Source: Nostoc piscinale CENA21 (GTDB taxonomy: Bacteria; Cyanobacteriota; Cyanobacteriia; Cyanobacteriales; Nostocaceae). From it: DNA of 64,000 nt. Below are positions 1-9,092 of the stretch, piece by piece. The notes beneath the pieces were generated by a model. It ran no database searches and was not told where the DNA came from. It saw only the letters and a program-made list of their open reading frames with translations. Each line of letters begins with the position of its first letter. The first letter of the stretch is position 1. Location of the stretch: positions 3,687,351 to 3,751,350 of the forward strand of contig NZ_CP012036.1 in NCBI RefSeq assembly GCF_001298445.1, written 5' to 3'. Position numbers and translations under genes: made by a program.

Positions 1-1
1 T

Positions 2-79
2 GGTGGAAGTTACACCCCAATCTATTCGCCTACGGAAGATGGCGAAGAAATTAGCGAAACGGTAAGAAAATTGATCTAA
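2..79 (+). CDS. C-terminal end of an unidentified protein (left-edge partial)
   Basis: An open frame enters from the left edge and ends at TAA 77-79, giving a 25-residue tail ending SETVRKLI. It is followed within 10 bases by a strong terminator, which supports it as a real gene end. The family cannot be recognised from so short a tail. Confidence 0.55.
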   Translation, partial: GGSYTPIYSPTEDGEEISETVRKLI

Positions 80-86
80 TGGATTC

Positions 87-112
87 AAAAAGCCCGCATG
101 AGCGGGCTTTTC
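87..112 (+). terminator. Rho-independent terminator
   Basis: A perfect stem AAAAGCCCGC / GCGGGCTTTT with a 4-base loop ends in a T-rich tail. It lies just after the partial gene ending at 79. The A-rich left arm lets it work in both directions. Confidence 0.85.
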
Positions 113-228
113 TATTTATTGCTTTCTTGAGTAGCAAGACACTATTCAAAAAAATCAAGATAATCTTAATCATGGCTTGACTAAACTTGAAGCTATACTG
201 ATTAGCTATAGTTTTTTCACTAAGAAAA

Positions 229-852
229 ATGGCCAATAAAGCGGGACGCGGACGCATCCGTGTATTTTTTGCAGAGGTTGAGGGTGACGACGCAACTATT
301 CAGGAAGGTTTACAAGCAATAAATGTAGCAGCTAACAAAATTTTTCAGTCTCCTGCAAAAACCATAAAAATTTTATCGTCCTCTACACTTCCTATTGATG
401 AAGATGAGCTTCTTGAAGAGGTTGATTCAGAAGATGAAGAAGAAGATGTAAGTGTCCCTGTTTCTGGAAACTCGAAACAAAAGCAGAGTTCCTATAAACC
501 ACCAACAATGACAATTGTTAAGGAGCTAAATTTACGGCCACAAGGCAAACTATCGTGGCGAGACTTCTATGCACAGAAACAGCCGACTACTCAAGAACAT
601 ATAATTACTGTAGCTGTGTACTACTTAAAACGCATTCTAGAAATCGATAAACTAACTCCACAGCATGTTTTTACTTGCTTTAAAGATGCAAATATTCGCA
701 CACCCAAGAATATACCTCAAGCTATGCGGGATATTGCCAAGCGAAAAGGATGGCTTGATACTTCAGAGCGAGGTCATGTCAAAATTACGAATCATGGTGA
801 AAACTTCGTAGAACATGACTTACCCCTATCTCAAGGATCAACCAAGAAGTAA
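229..852 (+). CDS. Conserved hypothetical protein, first gene of a two-gene cassette
   Basis: A 207-aa protein starting with ATG. The basic N-terminus (MANKAGRGRIRVFFAEVEGDD) is followed by a helical stretch, a strongly acidic linker at about residues 63-83, and a C-terminal part of about 110 residues (from the TMTIVKELNLRP segment) that reads like a winged-helix or similar helical DNA- or protein-binding domain. No catalytic motif is visible. The next gene starts 7 bases after its stop, so the two are almost certainly co-transcribed and probably work together. I do not recognise the family; a helix-turn-helix role is inference only. Confidence 0.7.
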   Translation: MANKAGRGRIRVFFAEVEGDDATIQEGLQAINVAANKIFQSPAKTIKILSSSTLPIDEDELLEEVDSEDEEEDVSVPVSGNSKQKQSSYKPPTMTIVKELNLRPQGKLSWRDFYAQKQPTTQEHIITVAVYYLKRILEIDKLTPQHVFTCFKDANIRTPKNIPQAMRDIAKRKGWLDTSERGHVKITNHGENFVEHDLPLSQGSTKK

Positions 853-859
853 GCTATAA

Positions 860-1588
860 ATGGAATTAGAGGAATTTTGTATTCGATTAAATCAGATTAA
901 TCTGTCAAATGCTGAACGAGCATTAGCAATTTTATGGCTGTATGATTGTGAAACACCAAATGTGCAGATGACAGCTAACCAATTGGCTCGAACTATTTAT
1001 AAAACTGGGCTGGGAAATCCTAATCCAAGCAAGCTTGGGGATCTGATTGCACAAACTAAACTTGCTTTAAAAGGCAAGTCAGGTTTTCATCTTAAGCCAA
1101 CAGCGAGAAATATGATCAAAGATTGGCTTAAACCAATATTTGAAGGTTCTTTAGCTGATGTTGATTTAGAACACGGGTACTTACCTGAAGCAATATGGAA
1201 AAATACGAGAGGCTATGTAGAGAAAATTGCGCTCCAGGTGAACGGATGCTTTCAATATGGTTTTTATGACGGTGCATCCGTCCTTCTTCGTAGATTAGTT
1301 GAAACACTTTTAATCGAGTGTTATGAACATGAAAATGTTCAAGTACGTATTAGTGATTCCGATGGGAATTATTTTATGCTGTCAAAGATCATTGCGGATG
1401 CTGTCGATAAAAATGGACTGTCTTTAGGTCGTGAAACAAAGAATGTTTTACATGATTTGAAAGCAATAGGTGATCGAGCAGCACATAACAGGCGATACAA
1501 TGCTGTCCGTGCTGACTTAGAAAGAATTCAATTAGGAGTTAGATTGGTAGTAGATGAATTAATTCAATTAGCAGAGTTGAGACGATAG
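860..1588 (+). CDS. Hypothetical protein with DUF4145/HEPN-like C-terminal half
   Basis: A 242-aa protein. Residues 1-95 form a helical N-terminal region. The C-terminal half (about 130-240) contains a GASVLLRRLVETLLIE segment and a later KAIGDRAAHNRR segment. Spacing of a long helix carrying R/E and a later R-x4-H motif (RAAHNR) resembles the DUF4145/HEPN-like superfamily often found in defence-related loci. It follows the preceding gene by 7 bases and looks like the second half of a cassette. RNase activity is not demonstrated by the sequence; the HEPN resemblance is by eye. Confidence 0.65.
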   Translation: MELEEFCIRLNQINLSNAERALAILWLYDCETPNVQMTANQLARTIYKTGLGNPNPSKLGDLIAQTKLALKGKSGFHLKPTARNMIKDWLKPIFEGSLADVDLEHGYLPEAIWKNTRGYVEKIALQVNGCFQYGFYDGASVLLRRLVETLLIECYEHENVQVRISDSDGNYFMLSKIIADAVDKNGLSLGRETKNVLHDLKAIGDRAAHNRRYNAVRADLERIQLGVRLVVDELIQLAELRR

Positions 1589-1700
1589 GAGAAATAGTAT
1601 GTTTCTATAGATAGAAACACTACTTGACAGCAAAAAGAACAAAAGTTTTTGGCAGGTGTGGAGATAGAAAGCAATCACTCTTGCCATAAACTGATTAAAA

Positions 1701-2144
1701 TCAAGGCAAATAATTGTCATCCAATAATTGTGCAAGGGTGTAAGGGCATTTTTCGGGAAAAATCGTTAAACTAGTTTTAACTTGGACAAAATCAACTGCA
1801 CTTTGATAAATATTTTCTAAATCATCCTGTAATTTATTACTTAAATTAGTTGTTAGATGATTATTTAAGTCATATCTAAAAGTTTTAATTTCTCCAAGCC
1901 AATGACGATAATTTCTCTCATATTCAGTTTGCCAATATTGCAGTAATAATATATGAATAATAATTTGCCGTAACAGACTTTTGACTTTGGCTAAATCTCT
2001 TTTGCCCAAGCTAATTAATTCCTCAATTAAATTTTCTACATCTAGTTGGTCAAACTGTTTTTGTTTTAATAATTTAATAGTTTCTTCTAGCCATACACTA
2101 TCATCTGTTTCATAAAGTTGTTTTAAGTTGGTAGTAATTGTCAT
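1701..2144 (-). CDS. DUF29 family protein
   Basis: A 147-aa protein with the characteristic DUF29 layout: an N-terminal DDSVWLEETIKLLKQKQFD segment, then DVENLIEELISLGKRD, then a helical LLRQIIIHILLLQYW stretch and the RHWLGEI motif. The start ATG has a good upstream ribosome site (GAAGGTG). DUF29 proteins are small all-helical proteins, very numerous in cyanobacteria, with no established function; a link to mobile or toxin-like loci has been suggested but not shown. Confidence 0.9.
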   Translation of the reverse strand: MTITTNLKQLYETDDSVWLEETIKLLKQKQFDQLDVENLIEELISLGKRDLAKVKSLLRQIIIHILLLQYWQTEYERNYRHWLGEIKTFRYDLNNHLTTNLSNKLQDDLENIYQSAVDFVQVKTSLTIFPEKCPYTLAQLLDDNYLP

Positions 2145-2501
2145 ACTTTCACCTTCTACTAACTATTCATAATTTAATCTTACAGAATCAAAAAGTTATG
2201 GATGTACCCCATTAAAATAGAAATAAATTGTTAAGTTATTTACACACAAGCTAAGAATGATATCTCTTTAGAAGAAATTATTACAGAAAGCGATCGCTCA
2301 TAACTGCTCCGAGCGTCAGCATATACTCAAAAGTAAACAGTAGCTGACATTTTCATACTGTTGGAATAGGCGATCGCTAATTAGCAGGTCACAAACCACA
2401 ATGCAGGCAAGCTGTATGCCAAACCACTGAACAACGCATCGTCCATAATGGTAAGCATAGCAGCATAATGCTGTGTAACTTAGCTACAAGGAGCAAAAAA
2501 T

Positions 2502-3146
2502 ATGTTGCTGGAGTTAAAACGTATCTATGTACCGCCAGGACAAAGGGTGTTATTGCAAGATGTCACTTGGCAAGAATTAGAAACAATTATTGAAGAGTTA
2601 GGCGAACATCGTGCAGCGCGAATTGCTTATGATCAGGGAATATTAGAAATTATGGCTCCATTGCCAGAACATGAAGACAATAAAGAAATTATCAGTGATT
2701 TAGTCAAAGCACTTTTAGAAGAGCTAGATATTGAATTTAGATGTCTGGGTTCTACTACCTTCAAAAATGAATTTATGGCTCAAGGTATAGAACCCGACCA
2801 ATGTTTTTATATTAAAAATGAAGCTGCAATTCGTGGTAAAAAGCGGATAGATTTAACAGTTGATCCACCTCCTGACTTGGCTTTGGAAATTGATATTACT
2901 TCCCGTACCCATCCTGATATTTATCAGGCTTTAAAAGTGCCAGAGTTGTGGCGTTTTGAAAAAGGCACGTTGAAAATTAACGTTTTACAAGATGGGAATT
3001 ATGTAGAGTCTAAATCAAGTTTAAGTTTTCCCGATTTACCATTGATTGAACTGATTCCTCAATATCTGGAACAAAGTAAAATCTTAGGTAGAAATGCAAC
3101 ACTGAAGGCGTTTCGGAGTTGGATAAGAGAATATTTATCTAAGTAG
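2502..3146 (+). CDS. Uma2 family (DUF820) putative endonuclease
   Basis: A 214-aa protein preceded by AAGGAG at good spacing. It has the Uma2 PD-(D/E)XK-type fold signature: an early acidic residue in the TFKNEF/EPDQCFYI part, PDLALEIDITS as the PD and ExD elements, and VPELWRFEKG near the C-terminal third. Uma2 proteins are a large cyanobacterial expansion related to restriction-type nucleases; substrates are unknown. This copy is full length, unlike the broken Uma2 copy at 36240-36856. Confidence 0.9.
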   Translation: MLLELKRIYVPPGQRVLLQDVTWQELETIIEELGEHRAARIAYDQGILEIMAPLPEHEDNKEIISDLVKALLEELDIEFRCLGSTTFKNEFMAQGIEPDQCFYIKNEAAIRGKKRIDLTVDPPPDLALEIDITSRTHPDIYQALKVPELWRFEKGTLKINVLQDGNYVESKSSLSFPDLPLIELIPQYLEQSKILGRNATLKAFRSWIREYLSK

Positions 3147-3168
3147 CGATCGCTTTTTTGAGATAACA

Positions 3169-3185
3169 GGACTTACGCAAAAAAA
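3169..3185 (+). repeat. Dispersed GGACTTACGCA motif
   Basis: GGACTTACGCAAAAAA lies here and again at 48065-48080, both between genes. The same motif is frequent in Nostoc-type genomes and may be the end of a small non-coding repeat or MITE; the other end is not clear here. Confidence 0.5.
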
Positions 3186-3287
3186 TTGTAGGCTACTCTA
3201 AAGCCTGAGTTTTTCGTTTCTTGGCGTTAGGCTCTGTTCCTTAAACATACAATTTAGAGCGATCGCTATCCCACGCACTTAGCAATT

Positions 3288-4724
3288 TTATTTTTCTGAA
3301 TTAGAATTTTCTCTTTTTTCCCTGACATTACGTAACTTTTGAATTAGTTCAGGATCAGGTTCTTGAGAAGAAGATAATTGATTTCTATTAGTTATAGATG
3401 TTGATGGTGTTGGCTTAAGGTTATCAGCTGCTGGTGTAATCAATGGTTTAGCCGTTACTTCTGGATTAGGCTTGAGTTGGCTGCTATTACCTGCGGGAAT
3501 AATTATTGGCTGACTACCTGTTGCTGGTTGAGTGGTAACTGATGGTGTCTGTTGTGAACTATCTCCAGCAGTTTTGCTACCATCTTGGAAACGTAGGTTA
3601 AATGGATAACGGCTAATTGTTTTCTCACCCTTTAAAGACTTGGCATTAAAATATTGTCTGGCTTTTAATTGCAGTGCTGGAGAAAGCAATTTATCTTGGA
3701 ATTTGATATCCAATACTTTGCCATCAGGATCTACTACTAAAACCCCTAAGACTGTACCTTCGACACCTGCTTTACTCACAGCAACTGTATCCCGAATCAC
3801 TGGTTTTTCTTCTGAATTAGGGTATTGCTGTTGCAGTGCTTTTCGCAGTTCTTCGTAAGACTGAACTTGGGCTATTAGTGTTTGATTGGGAGCTTTTGTC
3901 TGTAAGCTGGGTGTGTTGATTGGTTTTAAATTGGGGAGACTTGCTGTTGACGTTGTATTCTCACCAGTCTTGGGAGTTTGATTGATGACAGTTCTCGAAG
4001 TTGGGTTGGGATTAGTCGCTACATTATTCTCAGGCTCAGGCTGTACAGGTTGGGGAGTAACTTTGTTATTTGCAGTTGTCACACTTGAGCTATAGGCCGG
4101 ATTTGGAATTGGGCTATTTAGTATTTCCGGCGGTATTTGTGCTGGAGGTAAATCTGGTAATTTGTCTACTGGAAGCGGTTGCGATTTTTCTGGAATGACT
4201 GGCTTGTCATCAAAATTAGGAATTGCAGCAGTAAATTTTTGGTTTCCAGCTTTAAAACCGGAGTCAAAGCGATAATTTTGTCTGGGAAATTGTATAGACT
4301 GCCTATTAGGTAATGAAGAGATACGGTAGTTATTAGAAGTGGTTGGTAAGGATGGTATGACTGACTGTGTATAACCAGATGGTGGTAGGGGAGGAATTAC
4401 AGTCGTTTGCCCACCAAAGTTAGGCGGAAGTGCTTGTGGTTGCAGTGCTAGTTGCTGTTGCTGTGACAATATTGGTAATTTTGGTTGCACAGCAAATTGA
4501 GATGTACCGGGAGTTTGGGGTAAACGATTTTGATCAGCTTGGCTTAACTCCAAAATACCCACTGATTTTGATGATGCTGTATCTTTGGGTTTACTAGGAT
4601 CTACTGGCATTAATGGCACAATCAGTGCAATAGCACCATGAATGCCAACGGAAGCTAAAGCGGCGATTCCCGTTGGCTGGCTTAAAATTTCTGGTATATT
4701 TTTTAGCAGGGAGACGTAAGACAT
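3288..4724 (-). CDS. TonB-like energy transducer, proline-rich
   Basis: A 478-aa protein. One hydrophobic segment near the N-terminus (about residues 19-40) would anchor it in the inner membrane. A long Pro/Gln/Asn-rich linker (about 45-290) could span the periplasm. A TonB C-terminal-type domain (about 290-385) includes VEGTVLGVLVVDPDGKVLD and YPFNLRF. A second low-complexity tail follows, ending RNVREKRENSNSEK. The layout fits a TonB protein that passes proton-motive energy to outer-membrane transporters, but no exbB/exbD genes are adjacent. The unusual feature is about 95 residues of low-complexity sequence after the TonB domain. Confidence 0.75.
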   Translation of the reverse strand: MSYVSLLKNIPEILSQPTGIAALASVGIHGAIALIVPLMPVDPSKPKDTASSKSVGILELSQADQNRLPQTPGTSQFAVQPKLPILSQQQQLALQPQALPPNFGGQTTVIPPLPPSGYTQSVIPSLPTTSNNYRISSLPNRQSIQFPRQNYRFDSGFKAGNQKFTAAIPNFDDKPVIPEKSQPLPVDKLPDLPPAQIPPEILNSPIPNPAYSSSVTTANNKVTPQPVQPEPENNVATNPNPTSRTVINQTPKTGENTTSTASLPNLKPINTPSLQTKAPNQTLIAQVQSYEELRKALQQQYPNSEEKPVIRDTVAVSKAGVEGTVLGVLVVDPDGKVLDIKFQDKLLSPALQLKARQYFNAKSLKGEKTISRYPFNLRFQDGSKTAGDSSQQTPSVTTQPATGSQPIIIPAGNSSQLKPNPEVTAKPLITPAADNLKPTPSTSITNRNQLSSSQEPDPELIQKLRNVREKRENSNSEK

Positions 4725-5271
4725 AGCTGTTATCGTTCACTCGGCTCAGTTACAGTTTATTCGCAAAGCAATATTATCTGGGTGATACAAAATGCGCCCT
4801 TCTAAAAAAGAATCACTTCTTAGATACAATTTAAAACGACAAAATCGAGATTTTTTGTCAAGGTTCCATTTTTTAATGACGCAATTTTATTTTTTTTGGT
4901 TACAGATGCAGAACAGAATGTTAATTAAATAGTTATCACTTCACTAATTTCTATCTTGCGTATAGATTTACGCAGTCCAAACTGACAATTACAGTAATTG
5001 GCAGTGAAAATCTACGCATCAGTCTAGAGGTATATCAATCTAAAATCTACCCGACTCAACTAGCAAGATAAATGTTATTTAGTTAGTTGAGATTTGGCAG
5101 TAGACAGTTAGTTAATTGTATGCTAAAAGGCTCATCCAGATGACATGGTATCACATCAGTTAGTTTTTAATTGTAGTTAGGTTTGCTGTTTTGCTAATAG
5201 ATAGGGATTCCTAATTACTGTTATTTTAATGACATCATATTTAATTATAAAATTTGGATTTTCATGACAAA
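4725..5271. other. Intergenic region, no gene seen
   Basis: An AT-rich divergent spacer between the TonB-like gene and the lipase-like gene. It must hold both promoters, but I see no convincing conserved element, RNA or ORF. Confidence 0.5.
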
Positions 5272-5967
5272 ATGCCCTTACCTACAGTTATTGTGCCTGG
5301 ATATTTAGAAAGTGCGATCGCCTACCTCAGACTAGAAACATCCCTGACACAGTTGGGGTTTCCCACAGTTACAGTACCACTAAGACGGCGCGATTGGCTC
5401 CCGACTGTTGGCGGTAGGCCTGTGACACCAATTTTGCAAAAGCTTGACCTGACTGTTAAACAAATATTGCAGCAATATCAATCCCAGCAAGTCAACCTAA
5501 TTGGACATTCAGCTGGCGGTTGGATTTCCCGGATTTATTTAGGAGAAAAACCTTACACTCCTCGCAATCAAACTCATCCATCCGTTTGGAATGCTCATCC
5601 TTTCGTCGCCTCCCTCATCACTTTAGGTACACCTCATATCAGCCAAGAACACTGGACACGTTGGAATTTAGACTTTGTAACTAACAACTATCCCGGCGCA
5701 TTTTATCAAAATGTCCGTTATGTCTGTGTGGCTGGCAAAACTATTTTCGGCGCAAGGCGACCTGGTAGTTGGTTAGCTTATAGCAGTTACAAATTAACTT
5801 GCGGCCAAGGTAATACCTGGGGAGATGGTATCACCCCGATCGCATCTGCACATCTGGAAGGAGCCGAGAACCCGATTATAGAAGGCGTAAGACACTCACC
5901 CAGAAGTCCGGGAATTTGGTATGGCTCCCCCGAAGCACTAAAAATTTGGGTAAAATATTTGCTTTAG
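5272..5967 (+). CDS. Alpha/beta hydrolase, lipase-like
   Basis: About 231 aa from ATG 5272. An in-frame TTG at 5254 would add six residues, but the protein MPLPTVIVPGYLES begins naturally at the ATG. The nucleophile elbow GHSAGG and the following TLGTPH motif identify a serine hydrolase of the lipase/PGAP1-like type. Asp and His of the triad are likely in the GDGITPI and GVRHSPRSPG segments. It probably cleaves an ester or acyl bond of a lipid; the substrate is unknown. No signal peptide is visible, so it appears cytosolic or membrane-peripheral. Confidence 0.85.
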   Translation: MPLPTVIVPGYLESAIAYLRLETSLTQLGFPTVTVPLRRRDWLPTVGGRPVTPILQKLDLTVKQILQQYQSQQVNLIGHSAGGWISRIYLGEKPYTPRNQTHPSVWNAHPFVASLITLGTPHISQEHWTRWNLDFVTNNYPGAFYQNVRYVCVAGKTIFGARRPGSWLAYSSYKLTCGQGNTWGDGITPIASAHLEGAENPIIEGVRHSPRSPGIWYGSPEALKIWVKYLL

Positions 5968-6065
5968 AAATACACATATCTTTGAGAAATGCAAAAAATA
6001 GTTAGATTAATTATGTAAAATGTAATAAAAATATAAATTTTTCCAAAAAACAGGAGGGGTGAACC

Positions 6066-6701
6066 ATGCAAAGCACCCAGTTCGAGAGAATTTTGCGACG
6101 ACTTGCAACGATATTATCAGTCGTAATTCTGACCCTGTGCTTGATTTATACCACAACTGGCATTTTGCTGTCTTTTTATTACGAACCAACAGCTGGTGGT
6201 GCTTATAATTCTTTGAAAATGATTAATACTCAAGTGCCTTATGGCTGGCTGTTTTACCGAACCCACGAAATCGCAGGTAACGGTTTAATAGCGATCGCCT
6301 TAATGCAGATTGTTGTCATGTTTTTAGGCAGACAATTTAGCCAGAGTTGGCTAGTTGCTTGGGTCAGTGGTATTTTACTTACATTGAGTGCGATCGGGCT
6401 GGATTGGACAGCCATGCTCCTCGATTGGACACAAGAAGGTTACTGGCGGTTCAGCATTGAATTGGGAACCATCGAAGCCATTCCCTTGATTGGAGAGCAA
6501 TTGCGAAATATTTTGACTGGTGGTGGAGCGATTAACACTCTCACCGTTCAACATCTTTACGCCATCCACAGTTATCTAGTGGCGGCGGCTACCTTAATTT
6601 TGGCTGTGGTGCATTTACTGGCACTTGTGTGGCAAGAACAGCAAACTTATACAGCAGAAACTTTCAATCAACTGCCCGAAACTTCACTAGTAGAAAGTTG
6701 A
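6066..6701 (+). CDS. Divergent cytochrome b6-like membrane protein
   Basis: A 211-aa protein behind a very strong ribosome site (AGGAGGGG). It aligns along its length with cytochrome b6 (PetB): SFYYEPTAGGAY corresponds to the TFYYKPTVTEAY region, followed by RTHEIAGNG, EGYWRFS, EAIPLIGE and YAIHSYL...VVH, with four membrane helices. Three of four canonical heme histidines are present (H67, H168, H183), but the fourth position (14 after H67) is Gln81. The cysteine that binds heme cn in PetB is Ile16 here. It is therefore unlikely to be the b6f subunit and may bind only the p-side heme. No petD is adjacent. Its 3' end overlaps the convergent antiporter gene by 34 bp. Confidence 0.85.
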   Translation: MQSTQFERILRRLATILSVVILTLCLIYTTTGILLSFYYEPTAGGAYNSLKMINTQVPYGWLFYRTHEIAGNGLIAIALMQIVVMFLGRQFSQSWLVAWVSGILLTLSAIGLDWTAMLLDWTQEGYWRFSIELGTIEAIPLIGEQLRNILTGGGAINTLTVQHLYAIHSYLVAAATLILAVVHLLALVWQEQQTYTAETFNQLPETSLVES

Positions 6702-8590
6702 GCCAAAGTTGGTAAAGCAACTTCTTCTAATTCTGGTAACTTTTCTACAGCCAATGGTGTAGATTGGCTTGCACCAGACAAGCGTTTTAACAAATTTGGT
6801 CTGGGGTCGTGCAGTAAATAGATAATGCGATCGCCTATTTCCCAGTCGTGATTAGCTGGCATAACTTGGAGACGTTCTTCTCGTTCTAACAGCAGCGGTA
6901 GCAACACCCCAGTCCGAATTTTTTCTTGGATGCGTTCTTGTTGACTGTCAAAATCTGCTGCATCCAAAGTGATTGTCCCTAACTTCACACGTCCATCATT
7001 CAAGTACTCATTCCAAGCCTTAATTGTTAGTTCAGTTACAAAAGCTTGATTCACCGTTTTTTGATTTCCGCCATTACTCGCCTGGGGATCACGTGGAAAT
7101 ACAGCTAACACCCGTGGAGGGTTAAATTCTTCCGCAGCCCGTTGCGCCAGTACGAAATTTACCTCCCCGTTACTCGTCATTGCCAAAAAAGTCCCCATCG
7201 AAGCGAGTCCAGCTTCTTCCAAAACTCCCGTATCTAGTGCGCTACTTGCAATCACACGAATATTCTGCTCGGCGGCTTTTTCACAACGTTCCGGGTCAGT
7301 GTCAATCATCACCACAGACTCTTCTCGTTCTTGAAAGAAGCGAGCAATTAACAAACTCAAAGGATTACAGCCAACAATTACCACTCCAGTCGCATCTTTC
7401 GAGGTGATTTGTAATAACTGGGCAATTCCGCCAGCCGTTAACCCCTGGCAAACCACAGTCAAGATGATGGTCAAAAATACTAAAGCCTTAATCGCATCAC
7501 CACCGTTGATGCCATGCTGTGTTAGTAAAATTGCAAATAACGAAGCCACAGAAGCCGAAACAATGCCTCTCGGAGCCACCCAGCTTAAAAATAATTTCTG
7601 TCGCCAGTTGAGGTTACTGTTCCAAGTACAAGCCAGGATATTAATTGGCCTTACCACAAACATCAGTACTAAAACAGTTAATACACTACCCCAACCTAGC
7701 GCAAACACACTGGCGATCGATAAATCCGCCGCTAACAAAATAAACAGTACGGAAACACTGAGAATTGTTAATTGACCTTTAAAGCTACGTAACAGACGTT
7801 CTTCTGGTACAGAAGAATTGGCAAACACCGCACCTGCAACTACCGTTGTCATCACACCCGATTCACTGCGAATTGTCTGGGCTAGGGAAAATAGACCCCA
7901 CAGGATTGCCAAAACTACCAGATTTTTCAACTCAAACGACAGCAAACTAGCACGTTTGAAAACCAAACTCATCAGGTAGCCGCCAACTGCCCCAATTGCT
8001 GCACCTACTCCCAAACGCATCAATAAACCCACAATGGCATTCACTGGGTCAGCATCACCATTGACAATCGTATCTAAGACCACGAATGCCAAAATCGCAC
8101 CTACAGGGTCAATTAAAACCCCTTCTCCTTCTAGTAGCGTTGCGACTTGCCGATCTACATTAATTTGTTTGAGCAGTGGCCCAACTACAGTTGGCCCCGT
8201 AACCACAACTATAGAAGCATAAAGAAAAGCAATATTCCAAGGAAATTCCCCCAGCCAATGGGCTGCCATACTACCGCCCAGGAGGGTAATTAGTGTTCCT
8301 AGGGTGACGAGTAATTGCAGGCTGACTGAAACTCTGCCTAACTCTCGTAAATCTAAATTCAGTCCACCTTCAAATAGGATGATTGCCGTTGCTAAGGACA
8401 CAATTACTTCTAGTCCTGTACCCAGCAGATGCGGGTGCAGCAGTCCCAACCCATCAGAACCAAGGATAATACCCAAGAAGAGCAATAGCACAATGCTAGG
8501 TACACGCAAGTATGCAGCTATCACTTGGGCACTAATACCTGCTACAACAGCGATCGCCATTTGTAAGGTGATTTCAAGAGATGCTTCCAT
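6668..8590 (-). CDS. Cation:proton antiporter (CPA family) with C-terminal RCK/TrkA-N domain
   Basis: About 640 aa from ATG 8590. A TTG six codons upstream is less likely as the start. The first 390 residues form about 12 membrane helices with antiporter hallmarks (LFEGGLNLDLREL, GPTVVGPLL, EGEGVLIDPVGAILA). The C-terminal third begins with a Rossmann-type VVIVGCNPLSLLIARFF segment and MIDTDPERCE, as in TrkA-N/RCK nucleotide-binding domains. It should exchange Na+ or K+ for H+ across the cell or thylakoid membrane, with nucleotide control. The 3' end overlaps the cytochrome b6-like gene on the other strand, a convergent overlap. Confidence 0.9.
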   Translation of the reverse strand: MEASLEITLQMAIAVVAGISAQVIAAYLRVPSIVLLLFLGIILGSDGLGLLHPHLLGTGLEVIVSLATAIILFEGGLNLDLRELGRVSVSLQLLVTLGTLITLLGGSMAAHWLGEFPWNIAFLYASIVVVTGPTVVGPLLKQINVDRQVATLLEGEGVLIDPVGAILAFVVLDTIVNGDADPVNAIVGLLMRLGVGAAIGAVGGYLMSLVFKRASLLSFELKNLVVLAILWGLFSLAQTIRSESGVMTTVVAGAVFANSSVPEERLLRSFKGQLTILSVSVLFILLAADLSIASVFALGWGSVLTVLVLMFVVRPINILACTWNSNLNWRQKLFLSWVAPRGIVSASVASLFAILLTQHGINGGDAIKALVFLTIILTVVCQGLTAGGIAQLLQITSKDATGVVIVGCNPLSLLIARFFQEREESVVMIDTDPERCEKAAEQNIRVIASSALDTGVLEEAGLASMGTFLAMTSNGEVNFVLAQRAAEEFNPPRVLAVFPRDPQASNGGNQKTVNQAFVTELTIKAWNEYLNDGRVKLGTITLDAADFDSQQERIQEKIRTGVLLPLLLEREERLQVMPANHDWEIGDRIIYLLHDPRPNLLKRLSGASQSTPLAVEKLPELEEVALPTLAQLSTSEVSGS

Positions 8591-8938
8591 GTTGTGGATT
8601 TTGAGCAATTGATTTCAAAATCTCTTGTAAAGAAGTGTAAAAACTACTTCTCCAGAGTATCGCATTAGATCCTTTGTACCTGATTAACTTTTGATTTTGT
8701 TTCATACTTGGTTTTGTACGATACTCTATTGTCCTCTAGTTGCCAAAAAAGTGGTAGTTCATGGTCAAGAGTCAATAGTAATTTGTCCTTGATTAATTTT
8801 CTTCTACTCTTCTGCACCCTGATACCTTCTGCATCCTCTCTCCGCATCTTAGTTGATTTGCAACAAAAATTGTTTTTTTGCAAAAGCTGTTGACATCATT
8901 GAAAAAATTAGTTAATTTATAAAAGGTTTGATTGCGAT

Positions 8939-9011
8939 GCCCCCATCGTCTAGAGGCCTAGGACACCTCCCTTTCACGGAGGCGACGGGGATTCGAATTC
9001 CCCTGGGGGTA
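8939..9011 (+). tRNA. tRNA-Glu(TTC)
   Basis: A 73-nt cloverleaf: acceptor GCCCCCA/TGGGGGT, anticodon loop CTTTCAC with TTC, T loop ATTCGAATT region intact, discriminator A. No CCA is encoded (ATT follows), as is normal for cyanobacterial chromosomal tRNAs. It stands alone and is useful as a reference for the array at 15603-18765. Confidence 0.95.
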
Positions 9012-9092
9012 TTCAAAGCAGATTTAATATCCATATTCAAGGTCAAGTTTGCCTGTTTCAACCTAGTTAAATCAGGAAAACTTGACATCTTT

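Noticed and set aside
5254..5271. TTG start for the lipase-like gene
   Set aside because: The ATG at 5272 gives the natural start MPLPTVIVPGYLES, and the added six residues are not hydrolase-like.
7180..8612. Plus-strand ORFs inside the antiporter gene
   Set aside because: They mirror the antiporter coding frame; the antiporter protein is strongly supported.
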